From NCBI RefSeq assembly GCF_036365825.1, contig NZ_CP142675.1:2674501-2738500 (forward strand): a stretch of DNA of 64,000 nt. The letters run 5' to 3'. The stretch comes from Qipengyuania sp. HL-TH1. Lineage in GTDB: Bacteria; Pseudomonadota; Alphaproteobacteria; Sphingomonadales; Sphingomonadaceae. The notes below the pieces were generated by a model. The model saw nothing but the letters and a program-made list of their open reading frames with translations. It had not been told where the DNA came from and did no database searches. The position numbers and the translations under genes were made by a program. Shown piece by piece: positions 54,278-63,140 of the stretch. Numbering within the stretch: the stretch's first letter is position 1; every line of letters starts with the position of its first letter.

Positions 54278-55164
54278 GAGCGGCGCTTGCGCCATAGTTC
54301 GAGCAGCGCGCCGGGAGCGGCGAGCAGCGGATGCTTGGCCCGGAATGGCGTGACCTCCAGCGATATCCCCGTGTGGCGGTGGAGCTTCCACGCGGCATAA
54401 TCGGCTGCCCCTTCGAAGGTGGTGGTCGCCTTGGCCAGCCGCAGCAGGTTGAGCGGTTTGCCCAGGCGCGCGCGAAGCCGCCACCACGCGAGGATGCGGC
54501 GGCGGCGGTCTTCGGACAGATTCGGCCGCAAGGTCGTACCGTCGCGCGAAAAGGCGATCTCCGCCGCCTCCCACGCCAGCGGCAACAGCCCATCGAAATG
54601 CGCCGCATTGACCTCGAGGATGGAGTTTTCCCGCCCGGGTTTCTCGACACGGAATTCGGCCTGGTAGGTCGCGCGAAACAGTGCGCGCCAATAGGCCTCC
54701 GCCGCCCCTTTTTCGGGTCCGACAGCAGCCGCCAGGCGGCCTGCAGTGGTCGCCGCCCCACCGAGCGCCGCCAACACTCGCCCCCGCGCACCGTCGTCTG
54801 CTGACCAGACCAATGCCGAGGGCTGGACAAAGCGCGCCCAGATCGTCGTATCGCGCGATTCCCCGCGCGCGGCGCTATCGAACTGCGCCAGCGACATCGT
54901 CGCGATCTTGGCGCGCAATCGCTCGCCCGCATGGTCCCATTCGCGATAGCTGACGCGCGGCCAGATTTTCTCGCGCTGGGGGCCGGGCAGCAGGACATAG
55001 AAATCGAGCACGCCTTCGAGCGAGCCGGTCCGCAGGTTCGAACCGTAAAACAGCACTGCCAGCGCCCCGGCGTCCTCGCTTAACCGGCGCGCGAAGGCAG
55101 CCACCTCGTCCCGCACCGGGCGGTCGAGTGCGCTTGCGATGCGCTGCGCGAGTGCGCCGCTCAC
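54274..55164 (-). CDS. Possible nucleotidyltransferase coupled to diacylglycerol kinase
   Basis: A 296-aa soluble protein of uncertain family. Near the N-terminus (about 30-55) it has AVLFYGSNLRTGSLEGVLDFYVL. A Gly-Ser followed by a DFY-type strand resembles the GS...D.D pattern of nucleotidyltransferases and, more loosely, the phosphatidate cytidylyltransferase Tam41. The rest is helical with many Trp and Arg. The start is a GTG at 55164 overlapping the kinase stop by four bases (GTGA). A kinase making phosphatidic acid next to an enzyme that would activate it to CDP-diacylglycerol is a sensible pair, but this is inference. Confidence 0.6.
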   Translation of the reverse strand: MSGALAQRIASALDRPVRDEVAAFARRLSEDAGALAVLFYGSNLRTGSLEGVLDFYVLLPGPQREKIWPRVSYREWDHAGERLRAKIATMSLAQFDSAARGESRDTTIWARFVQPSALVWSADDGARGRVLAALGGAATTAGRLAAAVGPEKGAAEAYWRALFRATYQAEFRVEKPGRENSILEVNAAHFDGLLPLAWEAAEIAFSRDGTTLRPNLSEDRRRRILAWWRLRARLGKPLNLLRLAKATTTFEGAADYAAWKLHRHTGISLEVTPFRAKHPLLAAPGALLELWRKRRS

Positions 55165-56198
55165 GCGCTGATGAAGGTGAGTTCCGGCCCCTGTGCGACG
55201 CGATAGCGCCCCGGGGGGAAGGCCTCGCCGTCGAGAATCACCGGTTCGGCCACGTCGATCGCCAGCGCATCGGCCTCCAGCTGGTGGAGGCCAGCCTTGG
55301 CCAGCCAGCGCGGTCGCCAGCCCATCAGGATGACGGGCAGCGCGGCCAACAGGCCCCGCAGCGGATGGTCGAGCAGAGCGAACTTGAGGCCCGATCGCGG
55401 GATGCCGAACAGCTCGATACCCATCGGCATGCGCTCGAGCGTCGATGCGAGCAGCACGCTGCGCCGTGCAGGATCGCCATGCGCCGAGCGCGGGACGGGC
55501 TTGCCCGAAGGGAGGTAGGTGAGCTGCATCGGCGTGCCGCGGCGCCATTTGTTGCGATTGCTACCGAACAGGCCCTGGATCACGCCCCAGGCGCTGGTCG
55601 CGCCCACTGCGAGGCTGTTGAAGAAGCCCAGCGAATGCGCATCCTGTCCCGCCTCGATCCCGAGTGTGAAAGCGCCGGCGCCAAAAATGAAGCCGAGCAT
55701 GGCCGGATCGTCGTGATCCTCGCGGCTGACCGCAAGCGGGCGGCGGATGATCTGCCGGCCCGAGGCATAAGCCGCAAGTGCGCCTTCGAGCGACCAATCG
55801 GCCGGCGCGCCAAGGTCGACGTTGAGCGCATTGGTCTTGCCCTTGGGCAGCACCGCGATCGCGGGCCAGCGATCGGCAAATACGGTCTGGCCCATCGTGA
55901 GCACATCGCGCACGGTGCCGTCACCGCCATTGATCACGAGAAAATCGATTCCGTCGCGCGCAAACCCGGCAAGGGCATGGGCGATCTCGTCCCGCGTGCG
56001 CGGCTGCGCGACCATGATGCTGTCCGCACCGCTGCAGGCAAGATCCTGCCCGTGGTTGCGATGGCTGCGCGGATTATAGATGATCCCGACACGCGGTTCC
56101 GGCGTACGGCGGGCACGGTAAATCGAACGGCGCTTGGGGGCCGACGCCAAGCCGTGCCGCTGGGGCAGGCTGTCGAAGTTGTAGATTACCCGGTCCAT
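55161..56198 (-). CDS. Diacylglycerol kinase-like lipid kinase
   Basis: A 345-aa protein of the DAGK_cat/YegS group, phosphorylating a lipid alcohol with ATP. The nucleotide-binding motif is VINGGDGTVRDVLTMG (about 93-108), preceded by the VGIIYNPRSHRN strand (about 38-49) and followed by AVLPKGKTNALNVDLGAP. A beta-rich C-terminal domain follows, with MGIELFGIP and VILDGEAFPPGRYRVAQG. The ATG at 56198 is preferred over a TTG one codon upstream. It is the first gene of a coupled pair with the possible nucleotidyltransferase. Confidence 0.88.
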   Translation of the reverse strand: MDRVIYNFDSLPQRHGLASAPKRRSIYRARRTPEPRVGIIYNPRSHRNHGQDLACSGADSIMVAQPRTRDEIAHALAGFARDGIDFLVINGGDGTVRDVLTMGQTVFADRWPAIAVLPKGKTNALNVDLGAPADWSLEGALAAYASGRQIIRRPLAVSREDHDDPAMLGFIFGAGAFTLGIEAGQDAHSLGFFNSLAVGATSAWGVIQGLFGSNRNKWRRGTPMQLTYLPSGKPVPRSAHGDPARRSVLLASTLERMPMGIELFGIPRSGLKFALLDHPLRGLLAALPVILMGWRPRWLAKAGLHQLEADALAIDVAEPVILDGEAFPPGRYRVAQGPELTFISA

Positions 56199-56301
56199 CA
56201 ACCTTGTGCCTTAATCGCCCCCTGCGGCGCCTACCTAGGGCATTTTCGCCAAATTGTAATAGTGGCGCGCCCGATTCTTGGTCGCACGTGCGCAAAAGGC
56301 T

Positions 56302-56321
56302 ACAATTGCCCGGGCAATTGT
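56302..56321. repeat. 20-bp perfect palindrome
   Basis: ACAATTGCCC followed directly by GGGCAATTGT, with no spacer and no mismatch. It lies about 44 bases upstream of the kinase -10 and about 380 bases upstream of the TonB receptor start. This is the form of a dimeric-repressor operator. Confidence 0.6.
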
Positions 56322-56615
56322 GGCGCTGCGCTGAACCACGCCGCAACGCTACGGCAAGCCCTTGTTGGCGCCATTGGGCCGAAAGAGGACTGCGCCGAAA
56401 CGCACTCCGCCGCATCCACGTATCGGCTCGGATCTAGAGGTTGCCGCCCGACGCATGCAGTCTTCGCCAGGGCCCAAACGATCTTGGGGGAGCGGGGGCC
56501 CAATCTTCCTACGCTCGTAAAGCCGTGGTCGGCGGTGCCACCAGGATGACATGCGCCAACTGCAACATTTTCGCCGCAGTCATGCATTTTTGTGACCAGC
56601 CAATTCCAGCCGCGA

Positions 56616-56644
56616 TTGACCAAGTGAACGTTAACATATATATC
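56616..56644 (+). promoter_or_regulatory. TonB receptor promoter with LacI-like operator
   Basis: TTGACC (56616-56621), 17 bases, TATATC (56639-56644). Within the spacer GTGAACGTTAAC (56624-56635) is a near-palindrome centred on CG with the core AACGTT, the hallmark of LacI-family operators. A bound repressor would block the polymerase. The start point would lie near 56651. Confidence 0.5.
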
Positions 56645-56704
56645 CTCGATCAAAATCAGGAAGCCTGCGCGCGCTGACGGCGCTTCGCAGGAGAGGGAGG
56701 GAAA

Positions 56705-59700
56705 ATGAAGTTCGGCAACAAACAATCACTCGCGCGTTTCATGGCGGGCGCGTCGATCCTGACGCTGGGGGCGGCGGCATCGACTGCCGCTGCACAGGAT
56801 GTCGGGACAGGTGCTCAGCCTTCCGAGACTGCGCAGGAAGTCGCGGCTGACGATGGCGGCAACGTCATTATCGTTTCGGGCATCCGGGCCAGCCTCCAGG
56901 ACGCGATGAACATCAAGCGCGATGCGGTCGGTGTGGTCGATGCCATCAGTGCCGAGGACATCGGCAAGTTCCCTGACACCAATCTCGCCGAATCGTTGCA
57001 GCGCATTACCGGCGTGTCGATCGATCGCGAAAGCGGCGAAGGCTCGAAGGTCACCGTCCGCGGCTTCGGGCCGGACTTCAACCTCGTACTCCTCAACGGC
57101 CGCCAGATGCCGGCATCGGGCCTTGGCTCATGCTGCGAAGCGCCTGCGTCGCGCTCATTCGATTTCGCCAACCTTGCCTCGGAAGGCATTGCGGGCGTCG
57201 AAGTCTACAAGTCGGGGCGTGCGACACTTCCCTCCGGCGGCATCGGCTCGGTCATCAATGTGAAAACCCCGCGTCCGCTCGATCGGCCCGGATTCCAGGG
57301 TTCGATCGGCGTCAAAGGTGTTCTCGACCACACGTTCGAAAATACCGAAATCACACCCGAGATATCGGGTGTCATCAGCAAGACCTTTGCCGACGACACC
57401 TTCGGCATCCTGCTGAGCGGTTCGTACCAGCGCCGCAAGGCGTCGCTCGCCCAGTTCAACGCGGGCTGGCGCGAAGGTTATCTGGGCAGCGACTCCTCGA
57501 GCTGGGGTTCGCTGCCGACGACCGGCGGAGTGGAAAACCGCCCGGGTCCGGACGATATCTACCAGACGCCGCAGAACGCCGGTTACGATTTCACCAACAT
57601 CGACCGGGAGCGTATCAATGGTCAGGCGGTGCTGCAGTTCAGCCCGTCCGACCAGTTTACCGCAACCGTAGACTACACCTTTTCGCAGAACACCATCGAT
57701 GCGGAAACCAACAGCATTGGGGTCTGGTTCAACCACGGCGCGACCGCCAGCAGTTGGACCGATGGCCCGGTGGCCGGCCCGAACTTCTACGCCGAGGACT
57801 TCGGCCCGGGCAAGGACCTCGCGATTACCGGCGCCGTTGCCGCCAACCGCAACACCAACCACTCGCTGGGCGGAAACCTGCAATGGAACCACCCGAGCGG
57901 ATGGCGCTTCGAACTCGACGCGCACCATTCGACTGCGGAATCCGAACCGACCTCGCCCTTCGGCAGCAACATCGCGGTTGGCAGCGCAATCTTCGGTGTC
58001 CAGAATCAGAGCATCGACTTCACCAGCGACATGCCGGTCATCTCCGTGCAGATGTATCCGGGTTCCGAAATCGACGCGTCGAACATCCGGCCTTCCGGCA
58101 ACGCCTTCCGTACGGCCTACATGAAGGACCGGATCAACGAAGTGCGCCTGTCGGGCGGCAAAGACTTCGACGACGGCTTTATCGAAAGCCTCGATTTCGG
58201 GGTAACCTATACCGACAACAAGGTTCGTTCGGCCTACGGCTTCCTTCAGACCGATAGCTGGGGCGGCACGCTGAGCGCAGAAGATACGCCCGACGGCCTG
58301 TACACGCTGCAGGACCTGCCGGACGACCTCGCAGGCATGGAAGGATCGCAAGATCCGGCCGTCATTCCGAACTACTTCACGGTTGACACGGTCTCGCTGA
58401 TCGACCTGCTGGACCGCGAGATCGGCGTCTGTACGACCCCCTGGGTCGGGACCCCGACCGGAGAGGGCTGTCTGGCCGAGTATACCGTCGACCGCCTGCT
58501 CAATGAGCGTACGATCGCCCCCTACCTCCAGACCATACATGCCTTCGATATTCTGGCCGACGAGGCTCATTTGCGCCTCGGCCTGCGCTACGAGGCGACC
58601 GACGTCTCGAGTTCGGCCCTCGTGCCGTCGCCGGACGGCGCATCGCTCGTATCGTTCAACGAGATTGCGATTGTCGATTCAAACCCGTCGGATACGGTCT
58701 TCACGACGCTCAAGGGCAGCTACGACAACTGGCTCCCGGCGATCGATTTCGACATGACGCCGATCCAGGACGTGGTGCTGCGCGCATCGTACAGCCACAC
58801 CATCACCCGGCCAGCCTACAACAACCTCGACGGTGGTCTCACAGTCAATTCGCCGGCGCGTGTGAGTGGTGGCAGCACCGGCTTCTCGGGCAACCCGGGC
58901 CTGCTTCCCTACAAGTCGAAGAACATCGACCTGTCGGCCGAGTGGTACTACGCCCCGGCCAGTTATCTCTCGGTCGGCTACTTCAACAAGAAGGTGTCGA
59001 ACTTCATCGGCAACTCGATCCGTCAGTCCTCGGCATTCGACCTGCGCGATCCCAGCGCTGGCGCGATCTTCCGGGAGGCCGTTGCGCGGCAGGGAAGCAA
59101 TGCGCCCTTCGCACCGGACGCGGCCAATCCGGGCGCTTCGATCCTCGACTACGTCGTTGCCAACTATCCGGACGCCGTCGACTATGATGCGGGCGGCATG
59201 CCGGTCGGCATCCTTGCCCAGCCCGGCGATCCATTGCTGATCTTCAACATCAGCCAGCCGGGCAACAGCGACCAGAGCGCGACTCTTTCCGGTTGGGAAT
59301 TCGCGATCACCCACAGCTTCTGGGACACCGGCTTCGGCGTCATCCTGAACTACACGATCGTGAATTCGAACACCGAATACGAGCTGCTGCGTCCGGGCTT
59401 CGACCCCGAGCCGCAGTTCGCGGTGACCGGCGTAAGCGACAGTGCCAATGCAGTGCTCTACTACGACAAGGGCGGGTTCCAGGCGCGTGTCGCCTACAAC
59501 TGGCGCGACGAGTTCCTGTCGGGCTTCGGGACCGATCCGTTCTTCACCGAGGAGTACGGCCAGTTCGATGTCAGCGCGAGCTACGAGTTCGCCAACGGCA
59601 TCTCGGTCTTTGCCGAGGGCATCAATGTGACCAATGCGGACCGCAAGGGCCACATGCGTGCCGACCAGGCAGTGTACTTCGCCGCCCCGGGCTATGCCCG

Positions 59701-59731
59701 CTATGCCGGCGGCGTCCGCTCTACCTGGTAA
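56705..59731 (+). CDS. TonB-dependent outer-membrane receptor
   Basis: A 1,008-aa receptor of the large Xanthomonas/Caulobacter type. The signal peptide ends near ASTAAAQ (about 30). The plug domain (about 50-190) has the TonB-box-like NVIIVSGIRASLQDAMNIKR, FPDTNLAESLQRITGVSIDRESGEGSKVTVRGFGPDFNLVLLNGRQ and GIAGVEVYKSG. A 22-strand barrel follows, ending in GGVRSTW with the C-terminal aromatic needed for insertion. Such receptors take up carbohydrates or other large polar nutrients using TonB-ExbBD energy. It is first in a five-gene run with halogenase-like, SapC and cupin genes, separated from them by two hairpins. Confidence 0.95.
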   Translation: MKFGNKQSLARFMAGASILTLGAAASTAAAQDVGTGAQPSETAQEVAADDGGNVIIVSGIRASLQDAMNIKRDAVGVVDAISAEDIGKFPDTNLAESLQRITGVSIDRESGEGSKVTVRGFGPDFNLVLLNGRQMPASGLGSCCEAPASRSFDFANLASEGIAGVEVYKSGRATLPSGGIGSVINVKTPRPLDRPGFQGSIGVKGVLDHTFENTEITPEISGVISKTFADDTFGILLSGSYQRRKASLAQFNAGWREGYLGSDSSSWGSLPTTGGVENRPGPDDIYQTPQNAGYDFTNIDRERINGQAVLQFSPSDQFTATVDYTFSQNTIDAETNSIGVWFNHGATASSWTDGPVAGPNFYAEDFGPGKDLAITGAVAANRNTNHSLGGNLQWNHPSGWRFELDAHHSTAESEPTSPFGSNIAVGSAIFGVQNQSIDFTSDMPVISVQMYPGSEIDASNIRPSGNAFRTAYMKDRINEVRLSGGKDFDDGFIESLDFGVTYTDNKVRSAYGFLQTDSWGGTLSAEDTPDGLYTLQDLPDDLAGMEGSQDPAVIPNYFTVDTVSLIDLLDREIGVCTTPWVGTPTGEGCLAEYTVDRLLNERTIAPYLQTIHAFDILADEAHLRLGLRYEATDVSSSALVPSPDGASLVSFNEIAIVDSNPSDTVFTTLKGSYDNWLPAIDFDMTPIQDVVLRASYSHTITRPAYNNLDGGLTVNSPARVSGGSTGFSGNPGLLPYKSKNIDLSAEWYYAPASYLSVGYFNKKVSNFIGNSIRQSSAFDLRDPSAGAIFREAVARQGSNAPFAPDAANPGASILDYVVANYPDAVDYDAGGMPVGILAQPGDPLLIFNISQPGNSDQSATLSGWEFAITHSFWDTGFGVILNYTIVNSNTEYELLRPGFDPEPQFAVTGVSDSANAVLYYDKGGFQARVAYNWRDEFLSGFGTDPFFTEEYGQFDVSASYEFANGISVFAEGINVTNADRKGHMRADQAVYFAAPGYARYAGGVRSTW

Positions 59732-59738
59732 CTGCAAC

Positions 59739-59804
59739 CCGGACCCGCAGGTCCGGCCGATATTCGGGCAAGCGAGCCGCACTGCCCGCGCAGTGCGGCT
59801 CGCT
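59739..59804 (+). terminator. Two tandem hairpins between receptor and halogenase genes
   Basis: Hairpin 1: CCGGACC (59739-59745) and GGTCCGG (59750-59756), loop CGCA. Hairpin 2: 15 perfect pairs, 59771-59785 with 59790-59804, loop CCGC, then TTTGT-type sequence. The T-tract is short, so this is probably a partial terminator or an mRNA 3'-end stabiliser that gives more receptor than enzymes. The next gene starts 24 bases later. Confidence 0.65.
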
Positions 59805-59828
59805 TTGTATCCTGCGTGATGAGAGGGT

Positions 59829-61394
59829 ATGGACGTCCGATCGATGAGTTCCGAGTTCAACAGGTTGGTGATCGTGGGCGGCGGGACGGCTGGCTGGCTG
59901 TCCGCCTGCCTGCTTGCGGCCCGACGGCCCGAGCTCGACGTGACACTCGTCGAGGCACCCGATATCCCGACCATCGGCGTCGGTGAAGGCAGCTGGCCGA
60001 CACTGCGCGAGACGCTCGCCACGATCGGGATCGACGAAGCCCGTTTCCTCAGCGCTTGCGATGCCTCGTTCAAGCAGGGATCGCGGTTCGATGGCTGGGT
60101 GGATGGGTCGGCCGATGACAGCTATTATCATCCCTTCACCCCGCCCGCTTCGGGGCCGATGGCAGACATCCTTTCCGCCTGGTCCGCGCAGCACGGAAAG
60201 ACAGCTTCCTTTGCCGGGGCCGTGACGCCGCAGATCGCGGTTTGCGATCGCGACCTGGCGCCGCGCCAGCGTGCCATGCCGGCTTTTACGGGCGCGCTCA
60301 ATTACGGCTACCATCTCGATGCAGGCAAGCTCGGGGCGCTGCTCGCCGAACAGGGTACTGCCCGTCTGGGCGTGACGCACGTTCGCGCCCATGTAACAGG
60401 CGTCGAACGCGGCGAAGACGGCCTCCTTGCCAAACTCATGCTGCGCGGCGGCGATACGGTGGAGGGCGATTTCTTTATCGACTGCACCGGCATGGCAGCC
60501 CGGCTGATCGGCGACGAGCTTGGCATCGGATGGCGCGACCGGTCGGATGTCTCGTTCAACGATCGCGCGCTGGCCATGCAGGTTCCGGTCGCACCCGGCA
60601 GCGCCATCGCATCGCAGACGGTTGGCACAGCGCACAAGGCGGGCTGGCTGTGGGACATCGGCCTGCCCACGCGCCGCGGTATCGGCTGCGTATATTCCTC
60701 GCGCTTCCTGTCCGACGAAGACGCCGAGGCAATTCTCGCAGACTATATCACGGCCAAGGTGCCCGGCGCCGATCCAGGCGCACTCGCGCCGCGGAAGCTG
60801 CAGTTTGCGACCGGCCATCGCGAACAGTTCTGGCGCGGCAACTGCCTTGCCGTAGGCCTGTCCGCCGGGTTCATCGAACCGCTCGAAGCATCGGCCATCG
60901 TGCTGATCGAATTGTCGCTCAAAGCGCTTGCCGATGCCTATCCGCACAGCCGCTCCGCGCTGCCGAGGCTGGCGGACCGGTTCAACGCCCTGTTCCGCTA
61001 TCGCTGGGACCGGATCGTCGACTTCCTCAAGCTGCACTACGTGCTCAGCAAGCGCGGCGAACCCTATTGGCAGGCGCAGCGCGATCCAGCCACGATCCCG
61101 GACTCGCTCGCAGCGCAGCTCGAACTCTGGCGCGATCACCCGCCTTCCGCGGCGGACTTCCCGCAGGTGGACGAGATCTTTTCCGCCTTCAGCCAGCAAT
61201 ATGTCCTGTACGGAATGGGCTTTCCCCTGCCCAGCGCCGCGCGGCCGGCGCCCGGACACGATGCGCTGCGGCGGCTTGCCGAAGTGTCCGAACGCAGCCG
61301 CGCGCTCGCCGCTGCGCTGCCGTCCAACCGAACCTATCTCGATACATTGCGCGCGGCCGAGACCGACCGCGGCGCGCAGGGAGCAATCGCCTGA
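59829..61394 (+). CDS. Flavin-dependent tryptophan-halogenase-like protein 1
   Basis: A 521-aa FAD-dependent protein of the tryptophan halogenase family. FAD site: [17 protein letters not shown] (about 12-28). The lysine that holds the hypohalous intermediate fits SFKQGSRF (about residue 82). At the WxWxIP position it reads [15 protein letters not shown] (about 272-286), with Gly in place of Pro. [19 protein letters not shown] (about 345-360) is the loop bearing the active-site Glu. The start is 59829 (AGAGGG close by) or 59844. Substrate and even halogenation are unproven. Confidence 0.9.
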   Translation: MDVRSMSSEFNRLVIVGGGTAGWLSACLLAARRPELDVTLVEAPDIPTIGVGEGSWPTLRETLATIGIDEARFLSACDASFKQGSRFDGWVDGSADDSYYHPFTPPASGPMADILSAWSAQHGKTASFAGAVTPQIAVCDRDLAPRQRAMPAFTGALNYGYHLDAGKLGALLAEQGTARLGVTHVRAHVTGVERGEDGLLAKLMLRGGDTVEGDFFIDCTGMAARLIGDELGIGWRDRSDVSFNDRALAMQVPVAPGSAIASQTVGTAHKAGWLWDIGLPTRRGIGCVYSSRFLSDEDAEAILADYITAKVPGADPGALAPRKLQFATGHREQFWRGNCLAVGLSAGFIEPLEASAIVLIELSLKALADAYPHSRSALPRLADRFNALFRYRWDRIVDFLKLHYVLSKRGEPYWQAQRDPATIPDSLAAQLELWRDHPPSAADFPQVDEIFSAFSQQYVLYGMGFPLPSAARPAPGHDALRRLAEVSERSRALAAALPSNRTYLDTLRAAETDRGAQGAIA

Positions 61395-61396
61395 TC

Positions 61397-62116
61397 ATGA
61401 GCAATCACCAAACCCTCAACAATTCAGACCATGCCGCGCTGCGCGTGCATACCGGTGCTGGCGCGCAGTTCGGCGATGCCGCGATGGCCGCGCTCGTGAT
61501 TCCGAATGAATTTCGGCAGGTCCAGGTCCATTACCCGATCGTCTTTCGGCGGGATAACGATGGCGGGCGGTTCAATGCGCTTGCCCTGCTCGGGTTCGAG
61601 AACGGCGAAAACCTGTTTCTCGAAGGCAGCGAATGGGATGCCGCCTATCGGCCGCTGTCGATGGCGATCCAGCCGTTCCTCGTCGGGCGCCCGGTAGATG
61701 AAAGCCACGAGCCCACCGTTCATATCGATATGGATCATCCGCGCATTTCGAGCGATGGCGAAGGCATGCGGCTGTTCGACGAATTCGGCCGGCCGACGCC
61801 TTACGTGGAACAGATCTCGGCGCAGCTGGGCGATTTGCATGTAGGCTATCAGGACAGCGCGGCGTTTATCGCGGCGCTCGAACGGTACGAATTGCTCGAA
61901 CCGTTCAGCTTCGAGGTCACGCTGGCGAACGGCGCCAAGAACACGCTCGTCGGCTTCCACATGATCAATGAAGACAAGCTGCAGCAACTCGACGGCGATG
62001 CGCTTGGCGCGCTTCACGCCGACGGCCACCTCATGCCGATCTTCATGGCGGTGGCATCGCTGTCGAACCTGAGCGAGCTGGTCGAGCGCAAGAACAGGCG
62101 GGAGGCCCGTGGCTGA
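61397..62116 (+). CDS. SapC family protein
   Basis: A 239-aa soluble protein of the SapC family, named after a Campylobacter S-layer locus. Conserved stretches are VIPNEFRQVQVHYPIVFRRD (about 34-53), LLGFENGENLF, RPLSMAIQPFLVG, RLFDEFGRPTPYVEQISAQLGDLHVGY and the C-terminal HLMPIFMAVASLSNLSELVERKN. No signal peptide is visible. Its biochemical function is unknown. It begins two bases after the first halogenase and overlaps the cupin gene by eight bases, so it is made together with them. Confidence 0.9.
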   Translation: MSNHQTLNNSDHAALRVHTGAGAQFGDAAMAALVIPNEFRQVQVHYPIVFRRDNDGGRFNALALLGFENGENLFLEGSEWDAAYRPLSMAIQPFLVGRPVDESHEPTVHIDMDHPRISSDGEGMRLFDEFGRPTPYVEQISAQLGDLHVGYQDSAAFIAALERYELLEPFSFEVTLANGAKNTLVGFHMINEDKLQQLDGDALGALHADGHLMPIFMAVASLSNLSELVERKNRREARG

Positions 62117-63140
62117 AGCCGATCCTTCGATCTTCGCGCAGATGAAACCGGTCGAAGTGCGCGAAGCTGCGGACTTTGCCGCGCTTTCGGCGCTGCTCGA
62201 CGAGGCCAGCGCGCCATTCGTGGTGCGCGGCCTGGTGAACGACTGGCCACTGGTTGCGGCTGGCCGCGATTCGCCCCGCGCGGCCCGGTCCTACCTGCTG
62301 GACAAAGCGCATCCCGTGCCGTTCGAAGTGACGATCGGCCAGCCGGGGCGCGACGGCCGGCTGTTCTACGAAGACGATTTCGCCATGAATTTCCGCCAGG
62401 CGCGCGGGAAACTGGCGGATATCTTCCGCGGCTTCGACGACAATGAAGGCCGCGCGGACGCGCCGGCAATCTACCTCACCTCGGTCGATATGAAGCTGTT
62501 CTTCGACGGCCTGGCCGATGAAAACCCCTCCCCGGTCCGCGGCCGCGATCCGCGCGAAAGCATCTGGATCGGGACTGATACGCGCGTCGCGGCGCACAAT
62601 GATTTTCCGCGCAATCTCGCCTGCTGCGCCGTCGGCCGGCGGCGCTTCACGGTGTTCCCGCCTGAACAGTTCCGCAATCTCTATATCGGTCCGCTGGAAA
62701 ACACGCCCGCGGGCCGCGCGGTCAGTCTGGTCGACTTCCACGATCCGGACCTGGCAGCATTCCCCCGTTTCGCCGAGGCGCTGGCGCATGCCCGGATCGC
62801 CGAACTCGAGCCGGGCGATGCGATCTACATCCCGTCGATGTGGTGGCACCATGTCGAAGGGCTGGAGGTCTTCAATGTCCTGGTGAATTACTGGTGGCGC
62901 GACACGCCGGGTTTTCTGGGGCAGCCCCAGGACGCGCTCAACCACGCGATATGGGCGCTGCGCGATCTGCCGCAGGAGGAGCGGGCCTTCTGGCGGCAGC
63001 TGTTCGATCACTACGTGTTCGAGAACCCGCCCGAGGTGGCCGAGCATATTCCCGAACCGGCGCGCGGCATACTCGCGCCGCTTACCGCCGAAACCGCCAG
63101 CCGCATTCGCACCTTCCTGCTGAGGACACTGAACCGATGA
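62109..63140 (+). CDS. JmjC-like cupin protein (Cupin_8)
   Basis: A 343-aa protein of the cupin_8/JmjC-like group, often annotated Pass1-related. It opens with ASAPFVVRGLVNDWPLV, typical of the family. Iron-binding HxD is in TRVAAHNDFPRNLACCAVGRRRFTVFPP (about 157-184), and the second His in IPSMWWHHVEGLEVFNVLVNYWW (about 238-260). It is thus a candidate Fe(II)/2-oxoglutarate oxygenase. The start is a GTG at 62109, three bases after GGGAGG and inside the SapC end. The next halogenase overlaps its stop by four bases. Confidence 0.9.
   Translation: MAEADPSIFAQMKPVEVREAADFAALSALLDEASAPFVVRGLVNDWPLVAAGRDSPRAARSYLLDKAHPVPFEVTIGQPGRDGRLFYEDDFAMNFRQARGKLADIFRGFDDNEGRADAPAIYLTSVDMKLFFDGLADENPSPVRGRDPRESIWIGTDTRVAAHNDFPRNLACCAVGRRRFTVFPPEQFRNLYIGPLENTPAGRAVSLVDFHDPDLAAFPRFAEALAHARIAELEPGDAIYIPSMWWHHVEGLEVFNVLVNYWWRDTPGFLGQPQDALNHAIWALRDLPQEERAFWRQLFDHYVFENPPEVAEHIPEPARGILAPLTAETASRIRTFLLRTLNR

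Larger units (their letters stand above)
56199..56704. other. Regulatory region between the lipid kinase and TonB receptor genes
   Basis: No convincing gene in 506 bases. It holds the minus-strand promoter region of the kinase gene (a TACAAT-type -10 at 56258-56253) and a 20-bp perfect palindrome (56302-56321). It also holds the TonB receptor promoter with a LacI-like operator (56616-56644) and a strong GGAGAGGGAGGG ribosome site before 56705. From about 56560 to 56670 the sequence is AT-richer than its surroundings, which fits a promoter. Two 77-78-codon frames on the plus strand look like chance. Confidence 0.6.

Noticed and set aside
56441..56677. A 78-codon frame in the receptor promoter region
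   Set aside because: It runs through the promoter and operator, has no ribosome site and no family resemblance.
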